From assembly GCA_017420625.1 (NCBI GenBank), contig JAFOIR010000135.1:1-8768 (forward strand): a DNA stretch of 8,768 nucleotides, given 5' to 3'. Below the pieces are notes generated by a model. It saw only the letters and a program-made list of their open reading frames with translations, ran no database searches and was not told the origin of the DNA. The translations under genes were made by a program, and so were the position numbers. The stretch comes from Bacillota bacterium (GTDB lineage Bacteria > Bacillota_A > Clostridia > Lachnospirales > Bianqueaceae). Below, piece after piece: positions 1-5,830 of the stretch (its first letter is position 1; each line of letters starts with the position of its first letter).

Positions 1-962
1 CTCTGCATATTCTTTCTGAACAGGCTCTTGAGCGTCAGTTCCGCATTGGCATCGATCTCCACATTCGAGCGGCGGATCTGATCCCAACTGATGAAGATAC
101 CGATACCGGTGAAGACCAGCGGCATGGCTGTATCGGCAAGAATATCTCCGAAGCTCATGACGCTGAAATAGAGCGATAGGAATTCACCGACTCCCATCCA
201 TCCGTACTCTCGTCCAACGGTAATAAAGACGACCGTCAGTTCCACAACAATTACCATCAGAAGCGAAGAGATGATCACAACAGGAATCACAACGCCTTTG
301 GTCATCTTCCCTTTCAGCAGCTTGTAGCCAAAGTAGGCAGCCAGCGGAATTAAAGCATACAGCCAGGCCGAGATCCGGTTGATCAGAAGGATCAGAAGGA
401 TGGTCGGAATGGAACCTATAAGCGCGCCAATGATTGCACCGATAGTACCTAGAGCATAGTTCCCGTTCAGGCGATTATTCTCAGTAGAAGCAAAAGTCTG
501 ATAGGACTGATTTTCAACACAGTAAGCATGGACCGGGGCATATCCGGCCACATAGGCAAGGGAATCACATCCGGGCTGTTTGCAGATCGCACAGGTCTGA
601 GGAACGCCTACTCCGTTCATCCGGAAGGCGTTGGTCAGCTGTGTAAGAGCCATACCCAGTCTGCTCCACAGATCAACACCGCCACCGCTGCAGGTAAATA
701 GTACTGTCGTATAATCAGCACCCTGATAGCTCAGATAGCCGTAAGGTTTCAAGCTCTTGCGAAGTTCCTTAAAGGAAGAATTCGGAATCTTTCCTTCGAT
801 TTTAAAGAAAGCGGTTACACTTCTGATTTCCGAATCAGGTGCATTCCCCTTTGCATTCGGTCTCAGAGTGACCGGGTAAGCCTGAAATTCACCAAAAGCA
901 AGTCCTCCGGCAACGATCATGTTTTGATTTTGCGCTGTTCCTAAGAAATCCTGAAGAGTCAT
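1..962 (-). CDS. Unrecognised membrane protein with zinc-ribbon-like motif (3' end outside window)
   Basis: I do not recognise this family. The visible 320 residues begin at an ATG at 962, preceded by AGGAGG at 971-976 with 8 bases between. Residues 1-115 are a soluble domain with no hydrophobic stretch. A cysteine/histidine cluster follows: CAIC at 124-127, C132, and HAYC at 145-148. The CxxC...HxxC spacing suggests a bound zinc ion. The second half is membrane-embedded, with hydrophobic segments near 172-194, 198-214, 223-249 and 280-293; the first is rich in small residues (GTIGAIIGALIG). The frame is still open at base 1, after a polar stretch from about 294, so the C-terminus is missing. 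It is transcribed away from the symporter gene and looks like a separate unit with its own promoter at 1027-1055. The coding assignment is solid because the long open frame, start and ribosome binding site agree. Any function would be a guess. Confidence 0.85.
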   Translation of the reverse strand, partial: MTLQDFLGTAQNQNMIVAGGLAFGEFQAYPVTLRPNAKGNAPDSEIRSVTAFFKIEGKIPNSSFKELRKSLKPYGYLSYQGADYTTVLFTCSGGGVDLWSRLGMALTQLTNAFRMNGVGVPQTCAICKQPGCDSLAYVAGYAPVHAYCVENQSYQTFASTENNRLNGNYALGTIGAIIGALIGSIPTILLILLINRISAWLYALIPLAAYFGYKLLKGKMTKGVVIPVVIISSLLMVIVVELTVVFITVGREYGWMGVGEFLSLYFSVMSFGDILADTAMPLVFTGIGIFISWDQIRRSNVEIDANAELTLKSLFRKNMQ

Positions 963-1026
963 CTATTTAGCCTCCTGTTATACTGTGCATCTATGCCAGA
1001 AGCATGATCAGTGCACATCTTCTTCT

Positions 1027-1055
1027 ATCCTATACCTCATCACACCAATAGTCAA
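1027..1055 (-). promoter_or_regulatory. Promoter of the minus-strand membrane protein gene
   Basis: On the minus strand, TTGACT (1055-1050) is followed after 17 bases by TAGGAT (1032-1027). This is a good sigma-A-type match. Transcription would start near 1020, giving a leader of about 58 bases before the ATG at 962. Inverted TGTGCACT copies lie on both sides (1010-1017 and 1073-1080). Confidence 0.55.
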
Positions 1056-1111
1056 GAATCATATTTGTATATTGTGCACTTCTGCAGCCGAATAAAAAGC
1101 ATGATTTTAGC

Positions 1112-1140
1112 ACACATTTTGGATATTTATGCATTATAAT
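1112..1140 (+). promoter_or_regulatory. Probable promoter of the symporter-dehydrogenase unit
   Basis: A perfect TATAAT lies at 1135-1140, in AT-rich sequence 63 bases ahead of the symporter start codon. The base positions expected for a -35 box (around 1112-1117, ACACAT) match consensus poorly. The promoter is therefore weak, needs an activator, or uses a different -10 nearby. TTGGAT (1119-1124) with AATAAT (1142-1147) at 17 bases is an alternative. Confidence 0.4.
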
Positions 1141-1190
1141 GAATAATATTTAATTCGAGACCGGTATTTCCATTCCGTTCTTTTGTTCTT

Positions 1191-1195
1191 GGAGG
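1191..1195 (+). promoter_or_regulatory. Ribosome binding site that decides the symporter start
   Basis: GGAGG here is followed by two consecutive ATG codons. The first (1200) is only 4 bases away and the second (1203) is 7 bases away. The second has the normal spacing and is preferred. Confidence 0.7.
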
Positions 1196-1202
1196 TTTTA
1201 TG

Positions 1203-2810
1203 ATGAAACATAAGAAGCTGCTCAGCGTCCTTCTCCTGACAATCACTGCGGTAATCTTTTTTGCTTTTCCTGCACTGGCTGCAGAAGAAAGCAGTTTTGC
1301 CGATTCCGTTGCCAAGGTCAACGACAGCGTTAACTCCTTCGTATGGACCGCTATGCTCTTTGCTATTCTGGGTGTCGGACTCATCATGACGGTCATCACC
1401 GGCGGATTCCAGTTCACGCATTTTCGCTATTGGTGGCAGCATTCCATCGGCAGTGTATTCAAACGCAAGGATGTCCTTCACTCTGATGATAAGAAGAGCA
1501 TTTCTCAGTTCCAGAGTCTGTGTACGGCTATGGCGGCTACCGTTGGAACAGGCAATATCGTCGGTGTTGCTACCGCCATCGTTTCCGGCGGTCCCGGTGC
1601 TATCTTCTGGATGTGGATCGCGGCTATCCTCGGCCTGATGACAAACTTCTCAGAGAATGTACTGGGTATCTTCTACCGCCGCCGCAATGCAAACGGAGAA
1701 TGGTCCGGCGGTGCCATGTACTATCTGAAAGACGGACTGGGCGGGAAGAAAGGCCTTAAAGCGGTCGGAAGTATTCTGGCTACCCTATTTGCCATCTTTG
1801 CTGTGCTGGCCTCCTTTGGTATCGGCAACCTTTCCCAGATCAACTCGATCGTTACCAATGTAAACAACACCCTGACCAACATTGGTGTTGCCGACGGCAA
1901 GCTTGGCAGTTTTTCCACCATCAACCTCATTACCGGCTTTGTGCTGATGGTCATCGCCGCACTGGTCATCGTCGGAGGCCTGAAACGTATCGCTGAGACG
2001 GCAGAAAAACTGGTTCCTTTCATGTCTATCCTGTATATTGTTGGTGCCATTGTGCTGATTTTCTGGAAACCTGGCATGATCCTTCCTGCTCTTGGATCTA
2101 TCTTCAAATTTGCTTTCACCGGCCGTGCGATTGCCGGCGGCACCATCGGTACGGTTATCAAATGGGGCCTCAAACGAGGCGTATTCTCCAACGAGGCCGG
2201 CCTTGGTTCCTCCGTTATGGTACACTCTAACTCCAACGTCCGTGAGCCTGTCACCCAGGGTATCTGGGGCATTTTCGAAGTCTTTGCGGATACGATCATC
2301 ATCTGTACGCTGACTGCACTCGCGATCCTCACCAGTGGATATGTCGATTTTGCTTCCGGTCAGATGGTCGACACCACCATTTCTGCCAGTGCTCTGACCA
2401 GCCAGTGCTTCTCCGCCGTTTTCGGCAATGCCGGCAGCATCTTCGTTACCCTGGCACTCATACTTTTTGCTTTTTCCACCTGCCTTGGCTGGAGTCACTA
2501 CGGCACCAAGAGCTGGGAATACCTGCTGGGTACCAAGAGTACCATCGTCTACCGCGTGGTTTTCATTCTCTGCATCCTGCTTGGCGCTCAGATGACTTCC
2601 TCGCTGGCCTGGGATATTTCCGATACCTTCAACGGTCTCATGGCGCTCCCCAACCTGATCGGCGTTCTCGCCTGTTCCGGTACCGTTGCTGCGATCGTGA
2701 AAAACTACAAAGATCGTGTCTTCCACGGTAAGGATATTGCCCCCATGCTCTCCTGGAACACTGAGATCCAGAAGGAAGAAGAAAAGGGCTTCCATACCGG
2801 AGATGACTGA
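1203..2810 (+). CDS. AGCS-family sodium:alanine/glycine symporter
   Basis: This is an inner-membrane secondary transporter that takes up alanine, glycine or a similar small amino acid with Na+. The length, about 535 residues, is a little above the usual AGCS length. Numbering from the upstream ATG at 1200, family signatures are GTGNIVG (116-122), GGPGAIFWMW (130-139), the SGGAMYYL segment (169-176) and FSNEAGLGS (329-337), all typical of AGCS proteins. Many hydrophobic segments span the rest. The N-terminus is unusual: basic MKHKK, then a hydrophobic run and a FPALA-A type signal peptidase I site at about residues 24-28, so it may carry a cleaved signal peptide ahead of the first true membrane helix (about 48-68). 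The start at 1203 is chosen over 1200 from the ribosome binding site spacing. The dehydrogenase gene begins 23 bases after the stop and is probably cotranscribed. The family call is secure; the exact substrate is not readable. Confidence 0.93.
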   Translation: MKHKKLLSVLLLTITAVIFFAFPALAAEESSFADSVAKVNDSVNSFVWTAMLFAILGVGLIMTVITGGFQFTHFRYWWQHSIGSVFKRKDVLHSDDKKSISQFQSLCTAMAATVGTGNIVGVATAIVSGGPGAIFWMWIAAILGLMTNFSENVLGIFYRRRNANGEWSGGAMYYLKDGLGGKKGLKAVGSILATLFAIFAVLASFGIGNLSQINSIVTNVNNTLTNIGVADGKLGSFSTINLITGFVLMVIAALVIVGGLKRIAETAEKLVPFMSILYIVGAIVLIFWKPGMILPALGSIFKFAFTGRAIAGGTIGTVIKWGLKRGVFSNEAGLGSSVMVHSNSNVREPVTQGIWGIFEVFADTIIICTLTALAILTSGYVDFASGQMVDTTISASALTSQCFSAVFGNAGSIFVTLALILFAFSTCLGWSHYGTKSWEYLLGTKSTIVYRVVFILCILLGAQMTSSLAWDISDTFNGLMALPNLIGVLACSGTVAAIVKNYKDRVFHGKDIAPMLSWNTEIQKEEEKGFHTGDD

Positions 2811-2833
2811 AAAAATATAAGGAGGTATAGTCC

Positions 2834-3610
2834 ATGGGAATTATCGAAAGAATGAGGCTTGACGGCAAAAAAGGGTTTGTTACCGGTGGTGCAAGAGGGA
2901 TCGGCAAATGCACAGCTACTGCTTTCGCGGAAGCCGGTGCAGATGTAGCGATCGTAGATATCGATTTTGAAACTGCACAAAAGACTGCGGTTGAGATCGC
3001 TGCTGTAACCGGACGCAGAATCATCGCCATAGAGTGTGATGTGACGGATGAGGAGCAGGTACAGAAGATGGTTGATCAGGTTGTCGAAGAATTGGGTGGT
3101 TTGAATTTTTGCCATGCCAATGCCGGGATCTGCATCAATGCACCGGCAGTAGAAATGACCTATGCCCAGTGGAAGAAGAACCTATCTGTCAATCTGGACA
3201 GTGTGTTCCTGACCGACACGATCGCAGGCAAATACATGCTTGCCCATGGCGGCGGCTCTATCATCAATACAGCTTCCATGTCAGCGCACATCGTCAATGT
3301 TCCCCAGCCTCAATGTGCTTATAATGCTTCCAAGGCCGGTGTGATCCAGCTTACGAAGTCCCTTGCTATTGAATGGGCCAAATCCGGTGTTCGTGTCAAC
3401 AGCATCTCTCCCGGATATATCGGCACCGATCTGACGCTCTCTTCCGAGACCCTGAAACCGCTGATCGCCAAATGGAATGAGCTCGCACCAATGGGACGTC
3501 TTGGCAGACCGCAGGAGCTCGAATCCATCTGTGTCTATCTTGCTGGTGATACTTCGACCTTCACCACCGGGTCAGACTTTGTGATCGACGGTGCTTTCAC
3601 CTGCTTCTGA
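2834..3610 (+). CDS. Short-chain dehydrogenase/reductase, polyol dehydrogenase-like
   Basis: This is a 258-residue classical SDR, a cytoplasmic NAD(P)-dependent oxidoreductase. The Rossmann nucleotide site is TGGARGIG (17-24). D42 at the end of the second strand favours NAD(H) over NADP(H). D69 in CDV and the NAG motif (96-98) are as expected. The catalytic set is N120, S148, Y163 and K167 (YNASK), followed by SPGYIGTD, which closes over the cofactor. The stretch around NVPQPQCAYNASKAGVIQL resembles fungal and bacterial sorbose/mannitol/arabinitol-type reductases, so a sugar-alcohol substrate is a reasonable inference but is not proved. GGAGG at 2821-2825 lies 8 bases ahead of the ATG. The gene follows the symporter by 23 bases with no terminator between, so the two probably form an operon. 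A link between amino acid uptake and this enzyme is not obvious; serine- or amino-alcohol-type substrates remain possible. Confidence 0.93.
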   Translation: MGIIERMRLDGKKGFVTGGARGIGKCTATAFAEAGADVAIVDIDFETAQKTAVEIAAVTGRRIIAIECDVTDEEQVQKMVDQVVEELGGLNFCHANAGICINAPAVEMTYAQWKKNLSVNLDSVFLTDTIAGKYMLAHGGGSIINTASMSAHIVNVPQPQCAYNASKAGVIQLTKSLAIEWAKSGVRVNSISPGYIGTDLTLSSETLKPLIAKWNELAPMGRLGRPQELESICVYLAGDTSTFTTGSDFVIDGAFTCF

Positions 3611-3629
3611 TCAGCTGTTCGGTCTCCTA

Positions 3630-3664
3630 TTCGTTAGATTTTTCAGCTCGAAAAATCTAGCGAA
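3630..3664. terminator. Long hairpin after the dehydrogenase gene, no U-tract
   Basis: A 15-base-pair inverted repeat with one T/G wobble (arms 3630-3644 and 3650-3664, loop AGCTC) starts 20 bases after the dehydrogenase stop. Neither strand has a T-run after it, so it is not a textbook intrinsic terminator. It may stop or stabilise the 3' end of the symporter-dehydrogenase transcript before it runs antisense through the tRNA gene. Confidence 0.45.
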
Positions 3665-3678
3665 CTCAAGAAGCAAAG

Positions 3679-3707
3679 AAAAAAGGCCTTGGAAGCTCCA
3701 AAGCCTT
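3679..3707 (-). terminator. Intrinsic terminator of tRNA-Leu
   Basis: On the minus strand, an 11-base-pair stem (arms 3707-3697 and 3693-3683, one wobble pair, 3-base loop) is followed by six T residues (3684-3679). It begins 7 bases after the tRNA 3' end. Read on the plus strand it is followed only by AGTTTATG, so it acts mainly for the tRNA. Confidence 0.8.
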
Positions 3708-3713
3708 AGTTTA

Positions 3714-3797
3714 TGCGGATGACAGGACTTGAACCTGCATGACCTTGCGATCACTAGAACCTGAATCTAGCGCGTCTGCCAATTCCGCCACATCCGC
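3714..3797 (-). tRNA. tRNA-Leu, anticodon CAG
   Basis: This is an 84-base type II tRNA on the minus strand. The 7-base-pair acceptor stem is GCGGATG/CATCCGC with discriminator A. The D-arm begins TGGCGGAATTGGCAGACGC. The anticodon stem CTAGA/TCTAG encloses loop TTCAGGT, so the anticodon is CAG, reading the CUG leucine codon. A long variable arm (TGATCGCAAGGTCA) marks the Leu/Ser class, and the A discriminator supports leucine. The T-arm carries GGTTCAAGTCC. The 3' CCA is not encoded; TAA follows the discriminator, so CCA must be added by the nucleotidyltransferase. It is a single-gene unit with its own promoter (3841-3869) and terminator. Confidence 0.97.
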
Positions 3798-3840
3798 ATG
3801 TGTTCCATCGCGTAGCAGACGCATCATGGGAACAGATGGT

Positions 3841-3869
3841 ATAATACCATAAAACCAAAATAGTGTCAA
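3841..3869 (-). promoter_or_regulatory. Near-consensus promoter of tRNA-Leu
   Basis: On the minus strand, a perfect TTGACA (3869-3864) is followed by a 17-base spacer and TATTAT (3846-3841). The tRNA 5' end is 43 bases beyond the -10 box, leaving room for a short 5' leader removed by RNase P. The -10 lies inside a perfect palindrome, ATGGTAT-A-ATACCAT (3836-3850). Confidence 0.8.
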
Positions 3870-3913
3870 CCAGTTTTTTTGGCGATCGCTGAAAAAATCT
3901 GGCATCTGCCTTA

Positions 3914-3942
3914 TTGCGTGCATCAAACGGTGATGTTACAAT
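3914..3942 (+). promoter_or_regulatory. Promoter of the dipeptidase gene
   Basis: TTGCGT (3914-3919), a 17-base spacer and TACAAT (3937-3942) give a moderate sigma-A match. It would give a leader of roughly 45 bases before the ATG at 3994. The tRNA promoter is divergent from it, about 45 bases away. Confidence 0.5.
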
Positions 3943-3983
3943 AAATAGAAAGTCCTATCAAGGCATCTATCTTAATTATCTGT

Positions 3984-3987
3984 GAGG
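3984..3987 (+). promoter_or_regulatory. Ribosome binding site that decides the dipeptidase start
   Basis: GAGG lies 6 bases ahead of the ATG at 3994. It overlaps an in-frame GTG at 3982, which would have no ribosome binding site of its own. The ATG is therefore the likely start. Confidence 0.7.
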
Positions 3988-3993
3988 TTTTCC

Positions 3994-4956
3994 ATGCATT
4001 ATATTGATCTTCACTGCGATACGCTCCTGATGTTCGCCAAACCGGAGACAGAAGCCGATGCACTCTATCAGAATGACAAGTCTGTCGATCTTGTCCGCAT
4101 GAAAAAGGCCGACTGCGGTGCTCAGTTTTTTGCTACCTTCATGCCGCATCCGGACTGGATGAATGGTCTTTCCGATGAAGAATTCCGTCAGAAGCTCTAT
4201 GCAGGTCTGATGGGAACCATTACACGTCATTCAGATCTGATCGCTTTCGCCAAGAATTATCAGGATTATCAGAAGAACCGTGAAAAAGGCCTGATGAGCG
4301 CTTTTCTAACCTTTGAAGACGGACGTATGATCGATTGGAAATTTGATAATCTCCAGAAATACTATACGCTGGGCTACCGCCTGATCACGCTTACCTGGAA
4401 TTTTGCCAACTGCTTTGGCTATCCCAATTCCCAGGACAGTGAAGTCATGCAGAAAGGCCTGACCTCCTTTGGCAAGGAAGCGATCCAGCAGATGAATCAG
4501 CTTGGCATTATCATCGACGTTTCTCATCTTTCCGACGGAGGTTTCTGGGATGTGGCCGAGATCTCCCGCAAACCTTTCATTGCTTCTCATTCCTGCTGCC
4601 GTGCTTTGACACCTCATACCCGTAACCTCACGGATCCTATGATCCGCGCTCTGGCTGAAAAAGGCGGAATCGTGGGCATCAACTTTGCGCCTGAATTTGT
4701 CGGCTATGGCATTCATGATAAGCTCAGTTCCGTCACCCGGATCTGTGATCATATCCAGCACCTGGTGAAGATCGACGGTATCGATATCATTGCTCTGGGC
4801 TCTGACTTCGATGGAATCAGCGGCGAACTGGAAGTTGCCTCTCCTCTCGACTTTGAAAAGCTCTATCGCGAGCTTCAAAACCGCGGTTTTTCCGATGATG
4901 ACATAGAAAAATTCTCTCACGCCAATGCGGAGAGAATTCTGAAGGAAGTCTTATAA
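3994..4956 (+). CDS. M19 family (membrane dipeptidase-type) zinc dipeptidase
   Basis: This is a 320-residue member of peptidase family M19 (renal dipeptidase family), binuclear zinc enzymes that hydrolyse dipeptides, including some with D-residues. Expected metal ligands are present: H7 and D9 in IDLHCDT, E108 in LTFEDG, H178 in DVSHLSD, H199 in ASHSCCR, and D271 in GSDFDG. R210 in the HTRNL segment is also a family hallmark. There is no signal peptide or lipid-attachment cysteine, so the bacterial enzyme should be cytoplasmic despite the family name. The start is taken at the ATG 6 bases after GAGG; an in-frame GTG 12 bases upstream is less likely. It is probably a single-gene transcript. 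Its stop is only 6 bases from the stop of the convergent mntP. A role in using dipeptides from food, host or cell-wall turnover is inferred, and the exact substrate is unknown. Confidence 0.93.
   Translation: MHYIDLHCDTLLMFAKPETEADALYQNDKSVDLVRMKKADCGAQFFATFMPHPDWMNGLSDEEFRQKLYAGLMGTITRHSDLIAFAKNYQDYQKNREKGLMSAFLTFEDGRMIDWKFDNLQKYYTLGYRLITLTWNFANCFGYPNSQDSEVMQKGLTSFGKEAIQQMNQLGIIIDVSHLSDGGFWDVAEISRKPFIASHSCCRALTPHTRNLTDPMIRALAEKGGIVGINFAPEFVGYGIHDKLSSVTRICDHIQHLVKIDGIDIIALGSDFDGISGELEVASPLDFEKLYRELQNRGFSDDDIEKFSHANAERILKEVL
4907..4938 (-). terminator. Probable intrinsic terminator of the murB-mntP operon, inside the dipeptidase gene
   Basis: On the minus strand, arms 4938-4930 and 4918-4910 form a perfect 9-base-pair stem. 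An inner CGC/GCG pairing extends it across an ATTG loop. The stem runs into five T residues (4911-4907). It starts 24 bases past the mntP stop and lies wholly inside the 3' end of the convergent dipeptidase coding sequence. Confidence 0.65.
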
Positions 4957-4962
4957 TCCTGT

Positions 4963-5571
4963 TTAGAAAAACATTCTTTTGACAAAGATCTCGATTCCGA
5001 TCGCGACCAGAATGATCCCGCCGGCAAGCGTTGCCTGGCGGGAATATTTCATTCCCACTTTCTTTCCGATCATCAATCCGAAGAAACAAATGACCCAGGT
5101 CACGATACCGATCAGTCCCGATGCGGTGAGTGCTGCATTCGTTGGATACTCTGCGATGGTAAAACCGACAGAAAGCGCATCGATCGAAGTAGCGATCCCC
5201 TGAAGAATCAGGGTTCCCAGAGTATGCGCCGTTCGCGGCTCTTCCTGCATTTGCTCGGGTGTTTTGTTTCGAAGTTCCCGAATTCCTTCGAGAATCATCT
5301 TGCCTCCGATATAGCCAAGAAGCCCCAGAGATATCCAGGGAATAAACCTCTCTGATACACGAAAAGCCTGTGCTGCTTTGCTGACAAAGACCCAACCGAT
5401 CACCGGCATCAGAAACTGAAAGCCAGCATAAACTCCCGAGATGAAAATCATCCGGGAGTTTTTCATTTGGGGTTCTGCAAGACCGTCAGCCAGTGAAACG
5501 GAAAACGCGTCCATTGCAAGGCCAATCCCGAGCAGAATGCTGTTAAAAAAGAACAGGAAACCAAGTTCCAT
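4963..5571 (-). CDS. mntP: Manganese efflux pump MntP
   Basis: This 202-residue integral membrane protein exports Mn2+ and protects against manganese excess. It has the two-repeat layout of the family. Repeat one carries MDAFSVSLADGL (20-31, with D21) and repeat two ATSIDALSVGF (127-137, with D131); the paired acidic residues in membrane helices are the family hallmark. About six hydrophobic helices are visible, with a polar loop at about 99-118 between the halves. The length is slightly above the usual 180-190 residues. It is the last gene of the murB-whiA-HPr-mntP run, 7 bases after the HPr-like stop, so it should share the operon promoter. GGAG (5585-5588) is rather far (13 bases) from the ATG, which suggests modest initiation or coupling. 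No yybP-ykoY manganese riboswitch can fit ahead of it, so its control differs from that of many mntP genes. Confidence 0.93.
   Translation of the reverse strand: MELGFLFFFNSILLGIGLAMDAFSVSLADGLAEPQMKNSRMIFISGVYAGFQFLMPVIGWVFVSKAAQAFRVSERFIPWISLGLLGYIGGKMILEGIRELRNKTPEQMQEEPRTAHTLGTLILQGIATSIDALSVGFTIAEYPTNAALTASGLIGIVTWVICFFGLMIGKKVGMKYSRQATLAGGIILVAIGIEIFVKRMFF
5016..5043 (+). terminator. Possible terminator of the dipeptidase gene, inside mntP
   Basis: On the plus strand, 60 bases past the dipeptidase stop, a 12-base-pair GC-rich stem (outer TCCCGCC/GGCGGGA, inner GGCAA/TTGCC, loop GCG, one bulged T) is followed only by AATATTTCATT. The hairpin is strong but the U-tract is poor. It lies in mntP codons for AGG- and LA-type residues, so it may be a coding coincidence. 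Confidence 0.3.
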
Positions 5572-5578
5572 CGTATCT

Positions 5579-5830
5579 TTATTTCTCCAGCAGATTAGTT
5601 AATGCGTTCAAAGCAGCTTCTTCGTCGGAACCTTCTGCCATGATCTGAACGATGTCATCATCCGTCAGGGCCAGATAGGTCATACCCATGATGCTTTTCG
5701 CATTGACTGTCTTCCCGTCAATGCTCACATGGATACTGCTTCCGAACTGACTGGCTGTCTGGACGACCAGCGTAGCAAGTTCAAATTCACGATCATCGGC
5801 GTTTGTGACAGTCACCTGTGTTACTTGCAT
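5579..5830 (-). CDS. HPr-family protein lacking the His15 phosphorylation site (Crh-like)
   Basis: This is an 83-residue HPr-fold protein. It aligns without gaps to HPr: TNADDREFELATLVVQTA occupies the place of the usual TNPxGLHARPA...VQTA. The phospho-accepting His15 is Glu (E15) and the assisting Arg17 is also Glu (E17). The regulatory-serine motif is intact as VNAKSIMG with S46 at the canonical position, which HPr kinase/phosphorylase normally targets. The protein therefore cannot accept phosphate from Enzyme I by the usual route but could carry Ser46-P. Bacillus Crh has the same pattern (Gln at 15) and also follows whiA, so a role in carbon catabolite signalling is inferred. The start overlaps the last 10 bases of whiA. 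GAGAGGAAAG (5847-5838) provides the ribosome binding site. A canonical HPr must be encoded elsewhere if the cell has a PTS. Family membership is secure; a Crh-equivalent role is likely but unproved. Confidence 0.9.
   Translation of the reverse strand: MQVTQVTVTNADDREFELATLVVQTASQFGSSIHVSIDGKTVNAKSIMGMTYLALTDDDIVQIMAEGSDEEAALNALTNLLEK

Noticed and set aside
963..1199. Glycine or other riboswitch ahead of the amino acid symporter
   Set aside because: I saw no conserved aptamer pattern or expression-platform terminator in the short leader. Only promoter-like elements and TGTGCA repeats are visible.
1785..2795. Long open frame on the minus strand opposite the symporter gene (336 codons)
   Set aside because: It is a shadow of the symporter coding sequence: its composition is highly polar and low in complexity, it has no ribosome binding site, and it resembles no known family. 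The plus-strand frame carries clear AGCS motifs.
3836..3850. Divergent plus-strand promoter using TATAAT within the palindrome
   Set aside because: No acceptable -35 hexamer lies 16-18 bases upstream on the plus strand. The palindrome itself creates the TATAAT.
3711..3926. Minus-strand open frame across the tRNA-Leu gene
   Set aside because: It runs through the tRNA and its promoter and has no coding signature. It is a chance frame.
5572..5578. yybP-ykoY manganese riboswitch upstream of mntP
   Set aside because: Only 7 bases separate mntP from the HPr-like stop codon, so there is no room for it.
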